From Streptomyces sp. yr375 (GTDB lineage Bacteria; Actinomycetota; Actinomycetes; Streptomycetales; Streptomycetaceae), in contig NZ_FOFF01000008.1 in the NCBI RefSeq assembly GCF_900110755.1, positions 132,346-196,345 on the forward strand: DNA of 64,000 nt. The letters are read 5' to 3'. Position 1 is the stretch's first letter. The number at the start of each line of letters is the position of its first letter. This document shows positions 8,520 to 17,528 of the stretch, piece by piece. A program made the translations under genes and the position numbers. The notes under the pieces are model-generated. The model made no database searches. It was not told the origin of the DNA and saw only the letters and a list, made by a program, of their open reading frames with translations.

Positions 8520-9314
8520 GTGTCCAGCTCCGACATCTTCATCGGCGAGACCATCGGTACCGCCATACTCATCCTGCTCGGCGGTGGCGTCTGCGCCGCC
8601 GTCACGCTGAAGGCCTCCAAGGCCCGAGGCGCCGGCTGGCTCGCCATCACCTTCGGGTGGGGTTTCGCCGTTCTGACGGCCGTCTACACCTCGGCGCCCC
8701 TCTCCGGCGCCCACCTCAACCCGGCGGTCACCCTCGCTCTCGCGATCAAGGACGACGACTGGAGCAACGTTCCGGTCTACTGGGCCGGGCAACTGCTCGG
8801 CGCCGCCATCGGCGCCGCCCTGGTCTGGGTCGCCTACTACGGCCAGTTCCAGGCGCACCTCACCGACGAGGAGATCGTCGGCAAGCCGGAGGCGCGCGCC
8901 ACGGACGGCAAGGCCGTCGAGGCGCGGGAACAGGCCGCAGGACCGGTCCTGGGCATCTTCTCCACCGGCCCCGAGATCCGCGTCGTCTGGCAGAACCTCG
9001 CCACGGAGATCATCGGCACCACCGTGCTGGTGCTGGCCATCCTCACGCAGGGCCTCAACGACAAGGGCAACGGCCTCGGCACCCTGGGCGCGCTGATCAC
9101 CGCGTTCGTGGTCGTCTCGATCGGCCTCTCCCTCGGTGGCCCGACCGGCTACGCGATCAACCCGGCCCGTGACCTCGGCCCGCGCATCGTGCACTCCCTC
9201 CTGCCCCTGCCCAACAAGGGCGGCTCCGACTGGAGCTACGCCTGGATCCCGGTGGTCGGTCCGCTGATCGGCGGCGCGATCGCTGCAGGCATCTACAACG
9301 TCGCTTTTGCTTGA
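8520..9314 (+). CDS. glpF: Glycerol uptake facilitator (aquaglyceroporin)
   Basis: A 264-residue integral membrane channel of the MIP family that lets glycerol diffuse into the cell. Both NPA loops are present: LNPAVTLA near residue 65 and [10 protein letters not shown] near residue 217. The Asp after the second NPAR is typical of glycerol-conducting rather than water-only channels. Six hydrophobic segments fit the fold. The GTG at 8520 is chosen because AAGGAG lies 7 nt upstream. First gene of the gyl catabolic operon, followed after 94 nt by glpK. Confidence 0.95.
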   Translation: MSSSDIFIGETIGTAILILLGGGVCAAVTLKASKARGAGWLAITFGWGFAVLTAVYTSAPLSGAHLNPAVTLALAIKDDDWSNVPVYWAGQLLGAAIGAALVWVAYYGQFQAHLTDEEIVGKPEARATDGKAVEAREQAAGPVLGIFSTGPEIRVVWQNLATEIIGTTVLVLAILTQGLNDKGNGLGTLGALITAFVVVSIGLSLGGPTGYAINPARDLGPRIVHSLLPLPNKGGSDWSYAWIPVVGPLIGGAIAAGIYNVAFA

Positions 9315-9408
9315 GTTCGTCCGAAGAGCACCAGCCACACCATGTAGTCAGCAGCGCCGCACAGACCGCACCCCGCCCACGGAAACCACGGAACTTCAGG
9401 AGCACACA

Positions 9409-10947
9409 GTGACCGACGCGCACACCGCCGGGCCGTTCATCGCCGCCATCGACCAGGGCACCACCTCCTCCCGCTGCATCGTGTTCGACCGGGACGGCCG
9501 GATCGTCTCCGTCGACCAGAAGGAGCACGAGCAGATCTTCCCCAAGCCGGGCTGGGTCGAGCACGACGCGAACGAGATCTGGACCAACGTCCAGGAAGTC
9601 GTCGCCTCCGCCATCGCGAAGGCCGGCATCACCCGCGACGACATCAAGGCCATCGGCATCACCAACCAGCGCGAGACCACGCTGCTGTGGGACAAGAACA
9701 CCGGTGAGCCCGTCCACAACGCCATCGTCTGGCAGGACACCCGCACCGACGCGCTCTGCAAGGAGCTCGGCCGCAACGTCGGCCAGGACCGCTTCCGCCG
9801 CGAGACGGGCCTGCCGCTGGCCTCCTACTTCGCCGGTCCGAAGGCCCGCTGGCTGCTGGACAACGTCGCTGGGCTGCGCGAGCGCGCCGAGGCCGGCGAC
9901 ATCCTCTTCGGCACCATGGACAGCTGGGTCATCTGGAACCTGACGGGCGGCGTGAACGGCGGCCGGCACGTCACCGACGTCACCAACGCCTCCCGCACCA
10001 TGCTGATGAACCTGCACACCATGATGTGGGACGAGAAGATCGCCGAGTCCATCGGCGTCCCGCTGAACGTGCTGCCCGAGATCCGCTCCTCCGCCGAGGT
10101 CTACGGCGAGGTCACCGGCGGCCGTCTCGGCGACCTGCTCGGCGGCATCCCGGTCGCGTCCGCGCTCGGCGACCAGCAGGCGGCCCTGTTCGGCCAGACC
10201 TGTTTCGCCGAGGGCGAGGCCAAGTCGACGTACGGCACCGGCACCTTCCTGCTGATGAACACCGGTGAGAAGCCGGTCAACTCGTACAACGGCCTGCTCA
10301 CCACGGTCGGTTACCGCATCGGCGACCAGAAGGCGGTCTACGCCCTCGAGGGGTCGATCGCCGTCACCGGTTCGCTGGTGCAGTGGATGCGCGACCAGAT
10401 GGGCCTGATCTCCACCGCCGCCGAGATCGAGACGCTCGCGCTCTCCGTCGAGGACAACGGCGGCGCCTACTTCGTGCCGGCCTTCTCCGGTCTGTTCGCC
10501 CCGTACTGGCGCTCCGACGCCCGTGGCGTGATCGCCGGCCTCACCCGGTACGTCACCAAGGCGCACCTCGCGCGCGCCGTCCTGGAGGCCACCGCCTGGC
10601 AGACCCGTGAGATCACCGACGCCATGACGAAGGACTCCGGCGTCGAGCTCACGACCCTCAAGGTCGACGGCGGCATGACCTCCAACAACCTGCTGATGCA
10701 GACGCTCTCCGACTTCGTGGACGCCCCCGTGGTGCGCCCGATGGTCGCCGAGACCACCTGCCTCGGCGCCGCCTACGCCGCCGGTCTCGCCGTCGGCTTC
10801 TGGACCAGCACCGACGACCTGCGCGCCAACTGGCGCCGGGCCGCCGAGTGGACCCCCCGCATGGACGCGGAGAGCCGCGACCGTGAGTACAAGAGCTGGC
10901 TCAAGGCCGTGGAGCGGACCATGGGCTGGATCGAAGACGAAAACTGA
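9409..10947 (+). CDS. glpK: Glycerol kinase
   Basis: A 512-residue cytosolic kinase of the FGGY family that phosphorylates glycerol to sn-glycerol 3-phosphate. The N-terminal phosphate motif DQGTTSSR is at residues 14-21, and the C-terminal adenosine motif DGGMTSNN is near residue 420. Length is typical. The GTG at 9409 has CAGGAG 6 nt upstream and gives the normal N-terminus. It lies between glpF and glpD in one operon; its product traps glycerol entering through GlpF and feeds GlpD. Confidence 0.96.
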   Translation: MTDAHTAGPFIAAIDQGTTSSRCIVFDRDGRIVSVDQKEHEQIFPKPGWVEHDANEIWTNVQEVVASAIAKAGITRDDIKAIGITNQRETTLLWDKNTGEPVHNAIVWQDTRTDALCKELGRNVGQDRFRRETGLPLASYFAGPKARWLLDNVAGLRERAEAGDILFGTMDSWVIWNLTGGVNGGRHVTDVTNASRTMLMNLHTMMWDEKIAESIGVPLNVLPEIRSSAEVYGEVTGGRLGDLLGGIPVASALGDQQAALFGQTCFAEGEAKSTYGTGTFLLMNTGEKPVNSYNGLLTTVGYRIGDQKAVYALEGSIAVTGSLVQWMRDQMGLISTAAEIETLALSVEDNGGAYFVPAFSGLFAPYWRSDARGVIAGLTRYVTKAHLARAVLEATAWQTREITDAMTKDSGVELTTLKVDGGMTSNNLLMQTLSDFVDAPVVRPMVAETTCLGAAYAAGLAVGFWTSTDDLRANWRRAAEWTPRMDAESRDREYKSWLKAVERTMGWIEDEN

Positions 10948-10966
10948 CGAGGAGTAAGAACCCCAC

Positions 10967-12583
10967 ATGACCAGTCAGTCCACCCTGCAGTCCGTGCCTG
11001 CCCTGGGGACGCGCCCGGCGTCCGGCTCCAACCCGAGCCGCGCCGAGACCCGGGAGCAGCTCTCCAAGGCGTCGTACGACCTCCTCGTCATCGGCGGCGG
11101 CATCCTGGGCATCTCCACCGCCTGGCACGCAGCGCAGTCCGGGCTCAGGGTGGCCCTGGTCGACGCCGGCGACTTCGCCGGCGCCACCTCCTCCGCCTCC
11201 TCCAAGCTGCTCCACGGCGGTCTGCGCTACCTGCAGACCGGTGCGGTGAAGCTGGTGGCGGAGAACCACTTCGAGCGCCGTGCGGTGTCCCGTCAGGTGG
11301 CCCCCCACCTGGCGAACCCGCTCACGTTCTACCTCCCCGTGTACAAGGGCGGGCCGCACGGCGCGGCGAAGCTCGGGGCGGGCGTCTTCGCCTACTCCGC
11401 GCTGTCGGCGTTCGGTGACGGCGTCGGCCACCTGCTGTCACCGGCCAAGGCCGCGCAGGACGTGCCCGAGCTGCGCACCGACAACCTCAAGGCCGTGGCC
11501 GTGTACGGCGACGACCAGATGAACGACGCGCGCATGGCGCTGATGACGGTGCGCGCGGCCGTCGAGGCGGGCGCGGTCGTCCTCAACCACGCCGAGGTCA
11601 CCGGCCTGCGGTTCACCAAGGGCCGGGTGACCGGCGCCGACCTGCGCGACCGGCAGTCCGGCGACGAGTTCGGGGTCAACGCCCGGCTCGTCCTGAACGC
11701 GACCGGCCCGTGGGTCGACCACCTGCGCAAGCTGGAGGACCCGAACGCGGCGCCGTCCATCCGGCTGTCGAAGGGCGCACACCTGGTCCTGAAGCGCACC
11801 GCCCCCTGGAAGGCGGCGCTCGCGACCCCCATCGACAAGTACCGCATCACCTTCGCCCTCCCGTGGGAGGACATGCTGCTGCTCGGCACCACCGACGAGG
11901 AGTTCGAGGGCGACCCGGCGGACGTCTCGGTGACCGAGAAGGACACCGCCCAGATACTGGACGAGGCCGCGTTCTCCATCCGCGACCAGCAGCTCGACCG
12001 GGACCTCATCACGTACTCCTTCGCGGGCCTGCGGGTGCTGCCGGGCGGCCCCGGCGACACGGCGAAGGCCAAGCGGGAGACCGTGGTCACGGAGGGCCGT
12101 GGCGGCATGCTGTCGGTCGCGGGCGGCAAGTGGACGACGTTCCGGCACATCGGCCGTACGGTCATGCAGAAGCTGGAGGCGCTGCCGGGCCGTCCGCTGG
12201 GCGAGGACTTCGAGCCGATCTCGTCGCTGCCGAAGAAGCTGCCGCTGCCCGGTGTCGCCAATCCGCGCGCGGTCGCGCACCGGCTGCTGGTCGACCACCC
12301 GGCGCCCGGCCCGCGCATGGCCGCCGACACGGCGCGCCACCTGGCCACCCACTACGGGTCGCTGGCCTTCGACATCGCCCGCCTGGCCAACGACAACCCG
12401 GAGCTGGCGCAGCGCGTGCACCCGGACGCTCCCGAGATCTGGGCGCAGGTCGTGTACGCGCGGGACAACGAGTGGGCCGAGACGGTCGACGACGTGCTGC
12501 GGCGCCGGACTACGCTGACGATCCGGGGGTTGGCCACGAATGAGGTCCGCGCCAGGGTGCAGGGTCTGCTCGACAAGAAGTGA
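10967..12583 (+). CDS. glpD: Glycerol-3-phosphate dehydrogenase (FAD-dependent)
   Basis: A 538-residue membrane-associated flavoprotein oxidising glycerol 3-phosphate to dihydroxyacetone phosphate and passing electrons to the quinone pool. The FAD-binding Rossmann motif VIGGGILGIS begins near residue 41, and the family block SVAGGKWTTFRHIGRT lies near residue 385, followed by the C-terminal helical domain. The start ATG follows a GAGGAG 10 nt upstream and 19 nt after glpK. Last gene of the gyl operon, closed by a very strong hairpin. Confidence 0.96.
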   Translation: MTSQSTLQSVPALGTRPASGSNPSRAETREQLSKASYDLLVIGGGILGISTAWHAAQSGLRVALVDAGDFAGATSSASSKLLHGGLRYLQTGAVKLVAENHFERRAVSRQVAPHLANPLTFYLPVYKGGPHGAAKLGAGVFAYSALSAFGDGVGHLLSPAKAAQDVPELRTDNLKAVAVYGDDQMNDARMALMTVRAAVEAGAVVLNHAEVTGLRFTKGRVTGADLRDRQSGDEFGVNARLVLNATGPWVDHLRKLEDPNAAPSIRLSKGAHLVLKRTAPWKAALATPIDKYRITFALPWEDMLLLGTTDEEFEGDPADVSVTEKDTAQILDEAAFSIRDQQLDRDLITYSFAGLRVLPGGPGDTAKAKRETVVTEGRGGMLSVAGGKWTTFRHIGRTVMQKLEALPGRPLGEDFEPISSLPKKLPLPGVANPRAVAHRLLVDHPAPGPRMAADTARHLATHYGSLAFDIARLANDNPELAQRVHPDAPEIWAQVVYARDNEWAETVDDVLRRRTTLTIRGLATNEVRARVQGLLDKK

Positions 12584-12597
12584 GACGTGGGTGGTAC

Positions 12598-12649
12598 GGC
12601 ACGTGAAAGGGGCGGCTCCTTTGTCTAGGAGCCGCCCCTTTCACGTGCC
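12598..12649 (+). terminator. Strong terminator after glpD
   Basis: A perfect 23-bp stem (12598-12620 with 12627-12649) and a 6-nt loop, 14 nt after the glpD stop. A T run occurs further on at 12658-12665. It marks the end of the gyl operon and the left border of the methionine-salvage block. Confidence 0.9.
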
Positions 12650-12680
12650 GTGTCCGTTGTTTTTTGGCTGCGGGTGCGCG

Positions 12681-12716
12681 GTGTGGCTGATCGCGCAGTT
12701 CCCCGCGCCCCTTTAG
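12681..12716. repeat. Half of a recurrent Streptomyces palindromic repeat
   Basis: The stretch containing CGCAGTTCCCCGCGCCCCTT is a sequence I recognise as recurring near gene ends in Streptomyces genomes, usually with a mirrored second arm forming a hairpin. Here only one arm is seen, and it overlaps the stop codon (12713-12715) of the fusion gene. Confidence 0.45.
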
Positions 12717-14803
12717 GTGGGCTGTCCTACCGCTCTTACATCGTTTGGGTTTTTCAACTGCTTGCGCCGCACTATCAGTTCGCGGGCCAGGAGTAGTGCG
12801 CGGCGGGATGCCGGGACCGGGTCTTCCAGTGTTGTCAGGTCGGTGAGGTGGGCGAAGCCGATGATGCGGCGGATGATTTCTGTGCCTGCGTAGCCGATTG
12901 ATTCCGTCCAGACCTGGCCCAGGAAGCGGTCCAGGTAGGCGTCGTTGAAGAAGGTGTCGATGCGGGTCGGCCACAGGCGGCGGAACTCGGTTTCGAACGC
13001 CTCCCAGGAGAGGCGCAGTTGGTCGGCGTGGTCGGACAAGGTGCCCAGGGCGCGGGCCCGTTCCTCCGAGACCAGGGCGTTGGCCCAGTAGAGGCCGAGG
13101 TCGTAGCCGATGGGGCCGACGAAGGAGAACTCGGGGTCGAAGACCCGGACGACGGGGGCCCCTTGGCGGGTGCCGACCATCACGCTGCCGGTGTGCAGGT
13201 CGCCGTGGAGGAGGGCTTGGGCGCCGGTCATGAAGGTGTGGCGGAGGTCGGCGACCTCGGTGCGCAGCCGGGCGTCGGCGCGGACGGCGGACGCGAGGTC
13301 GTCCAGCCCCTCGTGCCAGTGGTTGTGCTCGTGCTCGACGTACGGCTCGGAGAGGACCACGTCCTCCGTGATCTTGCACAGCTCGGGGCTCACCGAGGCC
13401 GCGATCAGTGCTTTGCGTTCGGCGGACGGCATGCCGAAGTCGCTGGTGGCGAAGGAGAGTTGGGCGACCAGCTCGCCGATCCGCGCCGAGGTGTGCGGGC
13501 CGTAGGGCGCGCCCTCGTTCAGGAGCGTGCGCAGGACCTCCAGGTCGGACATGTCCTCCATGACGAGGGCGTGGTTCTCGGGGTCGTAGCCGTGGATCGC
13601 CGGGATCTTGTCGGGGGCGACCCTGGCGACCTGCTCGTACGCCCGGAACGGCAGTGAGATGTTCTGCGCGAGCGACCAGCCGGGTACGAGGGCGTCGGCG
13701 TGCCGGTCCTCGGGGACCAGGTGGACGCCGGCGCGGATGGCGTCGGCGGGGCGGCGGGGCGCGTAGGCGGCGCCGTCGAGCCGGGCCGTGCCGGTGGCGA
13801 AGGGCTCGGCGCCGAACAGGCCGCGGGCCAGCTCGGTCTTGCCCGCGCCCAACAGGCCGACGACGCCGGTGACTTCACCGGAGCACAGGTCGAGGTCGAG
13901 CGGCGAGCGGCCCTCGAAAAGACGGACCCCGCGCACGGCGAGGACGACCTCTCCCCCGGCGCCCTCCCGGACGGGCCGGGCCGTCGTCGCCTCCTGAGCC
14001 TCGGGCTGGGCCCGGGGTCGGGCCGGGGGTTGGGCCAGCATCGCGCGCAGGGCCGCGTCCCAGTCGAAGGGCGCGGTCTGGTCCTCGGTGAGGAGGCCGT
14101 CGCGCAGGACGACCAGCCGGTCGGCGAGCGCGTCGATCTCGCCGAGCCGGTGGGAGACGTACAGCACGGCGATGCCGTCCGCGCGCATCCGCTCGACGAG
14201 CGCGAACAGCCGCCGCGCCTCGGCGGCGGAGAGGGCGGAGGTCGGCTCGTCGAGGACGAGCAGTCGGGGGCGGGTGGCCAGGGCGCGGGCCAGGATCAGC
14301 AACTGCCGGTCGGAGATGCCGAGTTCGGTGACGTCCTGCTTCAACACCGCGTCGTTCCAGTCCAGTCCGAGTCCGGCTTGGATCTCGCGGGCGCGGGCGA
14401 GGGTGCCGCGGCTGTTCAGGAACGGGTTGCCGCGTTTCTGGGCGAGCTCCTCGAAGACCAGGTTCTCGGCGACCGTGAGGCCGGGCACGATGCCCTCGCC
14501 GATCCGCTGGTGCACCGTCTGGATGCCCAACTGGCGGGCGGCGAGGGGGGAGTCGAGGGTGACCGGTGCGCCGTCGACCCGTACCTCTCCCCCGTGGTCG
14601 GTGTGCACGCCGGACAGGATCTTGATCAGTGTGGACTTGCCCGCGCCGTTCGCGCCGAGCAGCGCGACCACGCTGCCCGGGGCGATGTCCAGCGCCACGG
14701 AGGCGAGGACGGTCCTGCCGCCGAAGGCCATGCTGACGTCCCGCAGGGCGAGGGCCGGCGTGCCGGGCGTCTCGGCCGTCCGCGTCGTCTCAGTGGGCGA
14801 CAT
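12713..14803 (-). CDS. In-frame fusion: sugar-type ABC ATPase (truncated) joined to C-terminal part of methylthioribose kinase
   Basis: A 696-residue chimera. Residues 1 to about 386 are an RbsA-type sugar ABC ATPase: a complete first nucleotide-binding domain (Walker A GANGAGKST 50-58, Walker B LLVLDEP 181-187, H-loop His218) and the start of the second (Walker-A-like GLLGAGKTEL 316-325), which stops before its signature and Walker B. From about residue 387 to the end it is 5-methylthioribose kinase (MtnK): a VMEDMSDLEVLR block, the catalytic loop HGDLHTGS (533-540) and metal-binding DPEF (556-559). The MtnK N-lobe, with the nucleotide loop and lysine, is absent, and no permease gene is present. 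The simplest explanation is a deletion from the ATPase through the permease gene(s) into mtnK, unless the assembly is wrong. The ATG overlaps the binding-protein gene by 14 nt. Confidence 0.85.
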   Translation of the reverse strand: MSPTETTRTAETPGTPALALRDVSMAFGGRTVLASVALDIAPGSVVALLGANGAGKSTLIKILSGVHTDHGGEVRVDGAPVTLDSPLAARQLGIQTVHQRIGEGIVPGLTVAENLVFEELAQKRGNPFLNSRGTLARAREIQAGLGLDWNDAVLKQDVTELGISDRQLLILARALATRPRLLVLDEPTSALSAAEARRLFALVERMRADGIAVLYVSHRLGEIDALADRLVVLRDGLLTEDQTAPFDWDAALRAMLAQPPARPRAQPEAQEATTARPVREGAGGEVVLAVRGVRLFEGRSPLDLDLCSGEVTGVVGLLGAGKTELARGLFGAEPFATGTARLDGAAYAPRRPADAIRAGVHLVPEDRHADALVPGWSLAQNISLPFRAYEQVARVAPDKIPAIHGYDPENHALVMEDMSDLEVLRTLLNEGAPYGPHTSARIGELVAQLSFATSDFGMPSAERKALIAASVSPELCKITEDVVLSEPYVEHEHNHWHEGLDDLASAVRADARLRTEVADLRHTFMTGAQALLHGDLHTGSVMVGTRQGAPVVRVFDPEFSFVGPIGYDLGLYWANALVSEERARALGTLSDHADQLRLSWEAFETEFRRLWPTRIDTFFNDAYLDRFLGQVWTESIGYAGTEIIRRIIGFAHLTDLTTLEDPVPASRRALLLARELIVRRKQLKNPNDVRAVGQPT

Positions 14804-15887
14804 TCGAGATCCAGTCGGCGGTCGAGACCTGCGACAGGTTCAACGCGGGCAGTGCCTCGCGCAGTTGGTCCATGTTGGCGATCTTCTTCGCGCGCAGGAA
14901 GTCCTGGGTGATGGCGACGGCCGGGAACTCCACGGAGGTCCTGTTCAACTGGCCCGCCAGTTCGAGGGCGGTGGTGCGGACGACGGCCGCGCCGACCGCC
15001 GACGGGTCGGTGCCCGCCGTGGCGACCCACGGGCTGCCGGCGGCGGTCATCTGCTGGATGTCGGCGTTGGAGACGTCCGCGCCGAAGACCTTCACCTTGC
15101 CCTGGAGCTTCTTGTTCTGCACGGCGAGGACGGTGCCCTTGGCGAGTTCGTCGTAGGGCGCGAAGACGCCGGTCACGTCGGAGTGCTGGGTGAGGGCGGC
15201 GGAGACCAGGGGAACGTTGTCGGTGGCCGTGGAGTCGGTGACCTTGCCGACCTTGAACCCCTGCTGCCAGCCCTGCGCGTCGACCGTGGACTTCCAGACG
15301 GTGTCGCGCTTGTCGAGGGCCGCGTAGCCGGCGACGTTGACGTAGCCGACCTTGGCGTTCTTGCCGACCTTCGCGGCCATCACGTCGAGGACCGCCTGCG
15401 CCATGCTCGCGTCGTCCTGCTCGGTGGAGACGACGCCCTTGGTGGCGGTGTCCACGTCGTAGACGACGACCTTGATGCCCGCCTTCACCGCCTTGTCGAT
15501 CTCCGGCTGGATCGTCGCCGGGAAGCCGTGGTCGATGATGATCGCCCTGGCGCCGGAGTTGATCGCCGAGGACAGGTCGGTGGCCTGTTTGGCGTTGTCG
15601 GCCTGGGCGTCGTACACCGTCAGGTCGATGCCCAGGGCCTTGGCCTGCGCCTTCGCGCCGTTGCCCCACTGCTGGAAGTAGTCGTCGGCGCCGCTCTGCC
15701 GGACCAGGGCCACCTTGACCGCGCCCGCACTGAACGGGGCAGGCTTCTTCCCGGTGGCGGCCGACGCCGAGGCGGCCGTGTCACCGGTGCCCTTCGAGGC
15801 GTCCATGGACTGCGCGCAGCCGGACAGGGCGAGGGCGGAGACGGAGGCGAGCGAGAGCACGGCGAAGGGCAGGCGGGCGCGGGGCAT
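14790..15887 (-). CDS. Sugar-type ABC transporter solute-binding lipoprotein (candidate methylthioribose binder)
   Basis: A 365-residue periplasmic-binding-protein type 1 (ribose/xylose-like) lipoprotein. The lipobox ends ALSGC with the lipidated Cys24. The family-typical fold is suggested by VALVRQSGADDYFQQWGNGA, the INSGARAIIIDHG block and a hinge-region GADVSNADIQQM block. The ATG has GGAG 8 nt upstream. It is the first structural gene of the leftward unit, behind a Cys leader peptide, and overlaps the ATPase/MtnK fusion. Context (mtnD, mtnC, mtnB, mtnA and an MtnK fragment) suggests that the original solute was methylthioribose, but substrate is inference. With no permease gene nearby, the transporter may no longer work. 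Confidence 0.8.
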   Translation of the reverse strand: MPRARLPFAVLSLASVSALALSGCAQSMDASKGTGDTAASASAATGKKPAPFSAGAVKVALVRQSGADDYFQQWGNGAKAQAKALGIDLTVYDAQADNAKQATDLSSAINSGARAIIIDHGFPATIQPEIDKAVKAGIKVVVYDVDTATKGVVSTEQDDASMAQAVLDVMAAKVGKNAKVGYVNVAGYAALDKRDTVWKSTVDAQGWQQGFKVGKVTDSTATDNVPLVSAALTQHSDVTGVFAPYDELAKGTVLAVQNKKLQGKVKVFGADVSNADIQQMTAAGSPWVATAGTDPSAVGAAVVRTTALELAGQLNRTSVEFPAVAITQDFLRAKKIANMDQLREALPALNLSQVSTADWISNVAH

Positions 15888-15942
15888 GAAGGGCTCCAGG
15901 TACGGGGACGTGCTGAGCTGAGGGGGTCGAGATGGGGCGGGG

Positions 15943-16014
15943 TCAGCGACAGCGGGCCGTGGTCGACCGGAGCAGGTCCACGTACAGCCGCCGCACGAGC
16001 AGCAGCGTCTTCAT
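15943..16014 (-). CDS. Cysteine-type regulatory leader peptide upstream of the binding-protein/MtnK unit
   Basis: A 23-residue ORF too short for normal gene callers. It has the pattern RRLYVDLLR (residues 8-16) and a Cys at residue 22, one codon before the last residue. This matches the small actinobacterial leader peptides (RRxxVDLxR...C) that precede sulfur-assimilation and sulfur-transport genes and are thought to act as cysteine attenuators. No Shine-Dalgarno is seen, but a TTGACG promoter upstream puts the predicted transcript start at or next to the ATG, so it may be leaderless. It lies 55 nt upstream of the solute-binding gene. I see no obvious terminator hairpin between them. Confidence 0.7.
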   Translation of the reverse strand: MKTLLLVRRLYVDLLRSTTARCR

Positions 16015-16021
16015 ACGCAGA

Positions 16022-16051
16022 TAGATGAGAACGTTTTCAGCCAGCCGTCAA
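16022..16051 (-). promoter_or_regulatory. Promoter with LacI-type palindrome in its spacer
   Basis: Reading leftward, TTGACG (16051-16046), an 18-nt spacer and CATCTA (16027-16022; TCATCT at 17 nt is an alternative). The near-perfect 14-bp palindrome TGAGAACGTTTTCA (16026-16039) lies in the spacer, touching the -10. TGAAAACGTTTTCA-like sequences are typical LacI-family operators. The site would control the leader peptide and the binding-protein/MtnK unit. No LacI-family gene is in this window. Confidence 0.6.
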
Positions 16052-16067
16052 AGGAATGGACACCCAA

Positions 16068-16082
16068 TCTCGACATACGAGA
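16068..16082. promoter_or_regulatory. Small palindrome in the divergent mtnD control region
   Basis: TCTCG-ACATA-CGAGA, a 15-bp palindrome with 5-bp arms, in the 165 nt between the leader peptide and mtnD. The word GTTGTCTCG (leftward) overlapping it recurs upstream of mtnA near 19250. It is a possible operator; the regulator is unknown. Confidence 0.35.
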
Positions 16083-16179
16083 CAACGACCATGTCACAGT
16101 ACATGTACAAGCCATCGGAAGTTACCCTTCGGCCGACCCCCGCTCTCTTTCCGCTTTCCAGACTCCTGGAGTTCCTTCC

Positions 16180-16779
16180 ATGACGCTGCTGACGACCTGG
16201 TCCGAGTCCGGTCCCGAGACCTTGGTCCGCCGCACCGCCGACCCCGCCGAGATCGCCGAGGCCCTGAAGCCGCTCGGTGTGCGCTACGAGCAGTGGCCGG
16301 TCCGCGCCGACGTGCCGTTCGACGCCGACAGCGAGACGGTGTTCGCGGCGTACGGCCCGGAGATCGAGAAGCTCAACGCGCAGGAGGGCTTCACCACCGT
16401 CGACGTCCTCGGTCTGCACCCGAGCGACGACCCGGAGTTCCCGGCGAAGGCGAAGGCGGCGCGCGCGAAGTTCCTCCAGGAGCACACCCACGACGACGAT
16501 GACGAGGTCCGCTTCTTCGTCTCCGGCTCCGGCATCTTCTACCTGCACGCGAACGGCGAGGTGCACGCGGTCTTCTGTGAGCAGGGCGACCTGCTGGGCG
16601 TGCCGCGCGGCACCACCCACTGGTTCGACATGGGCACGAAGCCCTCCTTCACGGCGATCCGCTTCTTCCACGAGGAGGACGGCTGGATCGGCAACTTCAC
16701 CGGCTCCACCATCGCGGGCCGCTTCCCGGACTACGACACGATCGCGGCGGGCTACGAGGCCGACGGGGCCGCCGCGTGA
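16180..16779 (+). CDS. mtnD: Acireductone dioxygenase
   Basis: A 199-residue cupin of the ARD family, the last dioxygenase step of methionine salvage, giving 2-keto-4-methylthiobutyrate and formate (Fe form) or methylthiopropionate and CO (Ni form). The metal ligands are visible: HTH plus Glu in the block [13 protein letters not shown] near residues 105-117, and a later His in GTTHWFDMG. Length is normal. The ATG has GGAG 10 nt upstream. It leads a rightward operon mtnD-mtnC-mtnB with 4-nt stop/start overlaps and is divergent from the leader peptide/binding-protein unit. Confidence 0.95.
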   Translation: MTLLTTWSESGPETLVRRTADPAEIAEALKPLGVRYEQWPVRADVPFDADSETVFAAYGPEIEKLNAQEGFTTVDVLGLHPSDDPEFPAKAKAARAKFLQEHTHDDDDEVRFFVSGSGIFYLHANGEVHAVFCEQGDLLGVPRGTTHWFDMGTKPSFTAIRFFHEEDGWIGNFTGSTIAGRFPDYDTIAAGYEADGAAA

Positions 16780-17528
16780 GCGTGCCGGACCCGTCGGAGT
16801 CGCCGGACCTGTCGTTCGACGTGGACGCCGTGGTGCTCGACATCGAGGGCACCACGAGCGCCACGGGCTTCGTCGTCGACGTGCTGTACCCGTACTCGCG
16901 CGCCCGGTTCGCCGAACTGCTCACCGAGCGTGCCGGGGAACCGGCGGTGGCGCGGGCGATCGCGCAGGTCCGCGAGGAGACGGGCGAGCCGGACGCCGAC
17001 GCGGCGGCCGTCGAGAAGACCCTGAACGGCTGGCTCGACGAGGACCGCAAGGCCACCCCGCTGAAGGCCCTCCAGGGCGTCATCTGGTCCGAGGGCTTCG
17101 CCCGCGGCGACCTCGTCTCGCACTTCTACGACGACGTCGTACCGGAGGTGCGCGCCTGGCACGCGGCGGGCGTGCGGCTGTACGTCTACTCGTCCGGTTC
17201 GGTGGCCGCCCAGCGGGCGTGGTTCACCAACAGCCCGGCGGGCGACCTGACGTCGCTCGTGTCGGGTCTGTACGACACCGAGAACGCCGGACCCAAGCAG
17301 GACCCGGCGTCGTACCGCCGTATCGCGGAGGCGACCGGGATCGCCGGGAACCGGCTGCTGTTCCTCTCCGACCGGCCCGGCGAGCTGGACGCGGCCCGCG
17401 CGGCCGGGTGGCACGCCGTCGGGATCCGGCGGCCCGGGGAGCCGTACTACGAGCAAGGCGTCGGCGACCACGCGCAGGCGGGGACGTTCGACGAGATCAC
17501 CATCGGTAATTCCAGGAGCACTTCATGA
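16776..17528 (+). CDS. mtnC: Enolase-phosphatase E1 (methionine salvage)
   Basis: A 250-residue HAD-family enzyme that enolises and dephosphorylates 2,3-diketo-5-methylthiopentyl-1-phosphate to the acireductone used by MtnD. Motif I is the family-specific [10 protein letters not shown] near residue 20; motif II is YSSGSVAAQ; motif III lysine is in [10 protein letters not shown]; motif IV is [16 protein letters not shown] start overlaps the mtnD stop by 4 nt. It needs no separate promoter and is coupled to mtnB. Confidence 0.94.
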   Translation: MSVPDPSESPDLSFDVDAVVLDIEGTTSATGFVVDVLYPYSRARFAELLTERAGEPAVARAIAQVREETGEPDADAAAVEKTLNGWLDEDRKATPLKALQGVIWSEGFARGDLVSHFYDDVVPEVRAWHAAGVRLYVYSSGSVAAQRAWFTNSPAGDLTSLVSGLYDTENAGPKQDPASYRRIAEATGIAGNRLLFLSDRPGELDAARAAGWHAVGIRRPGEPYYEQGVGDHAQAGTFDEITIGNSRSTS

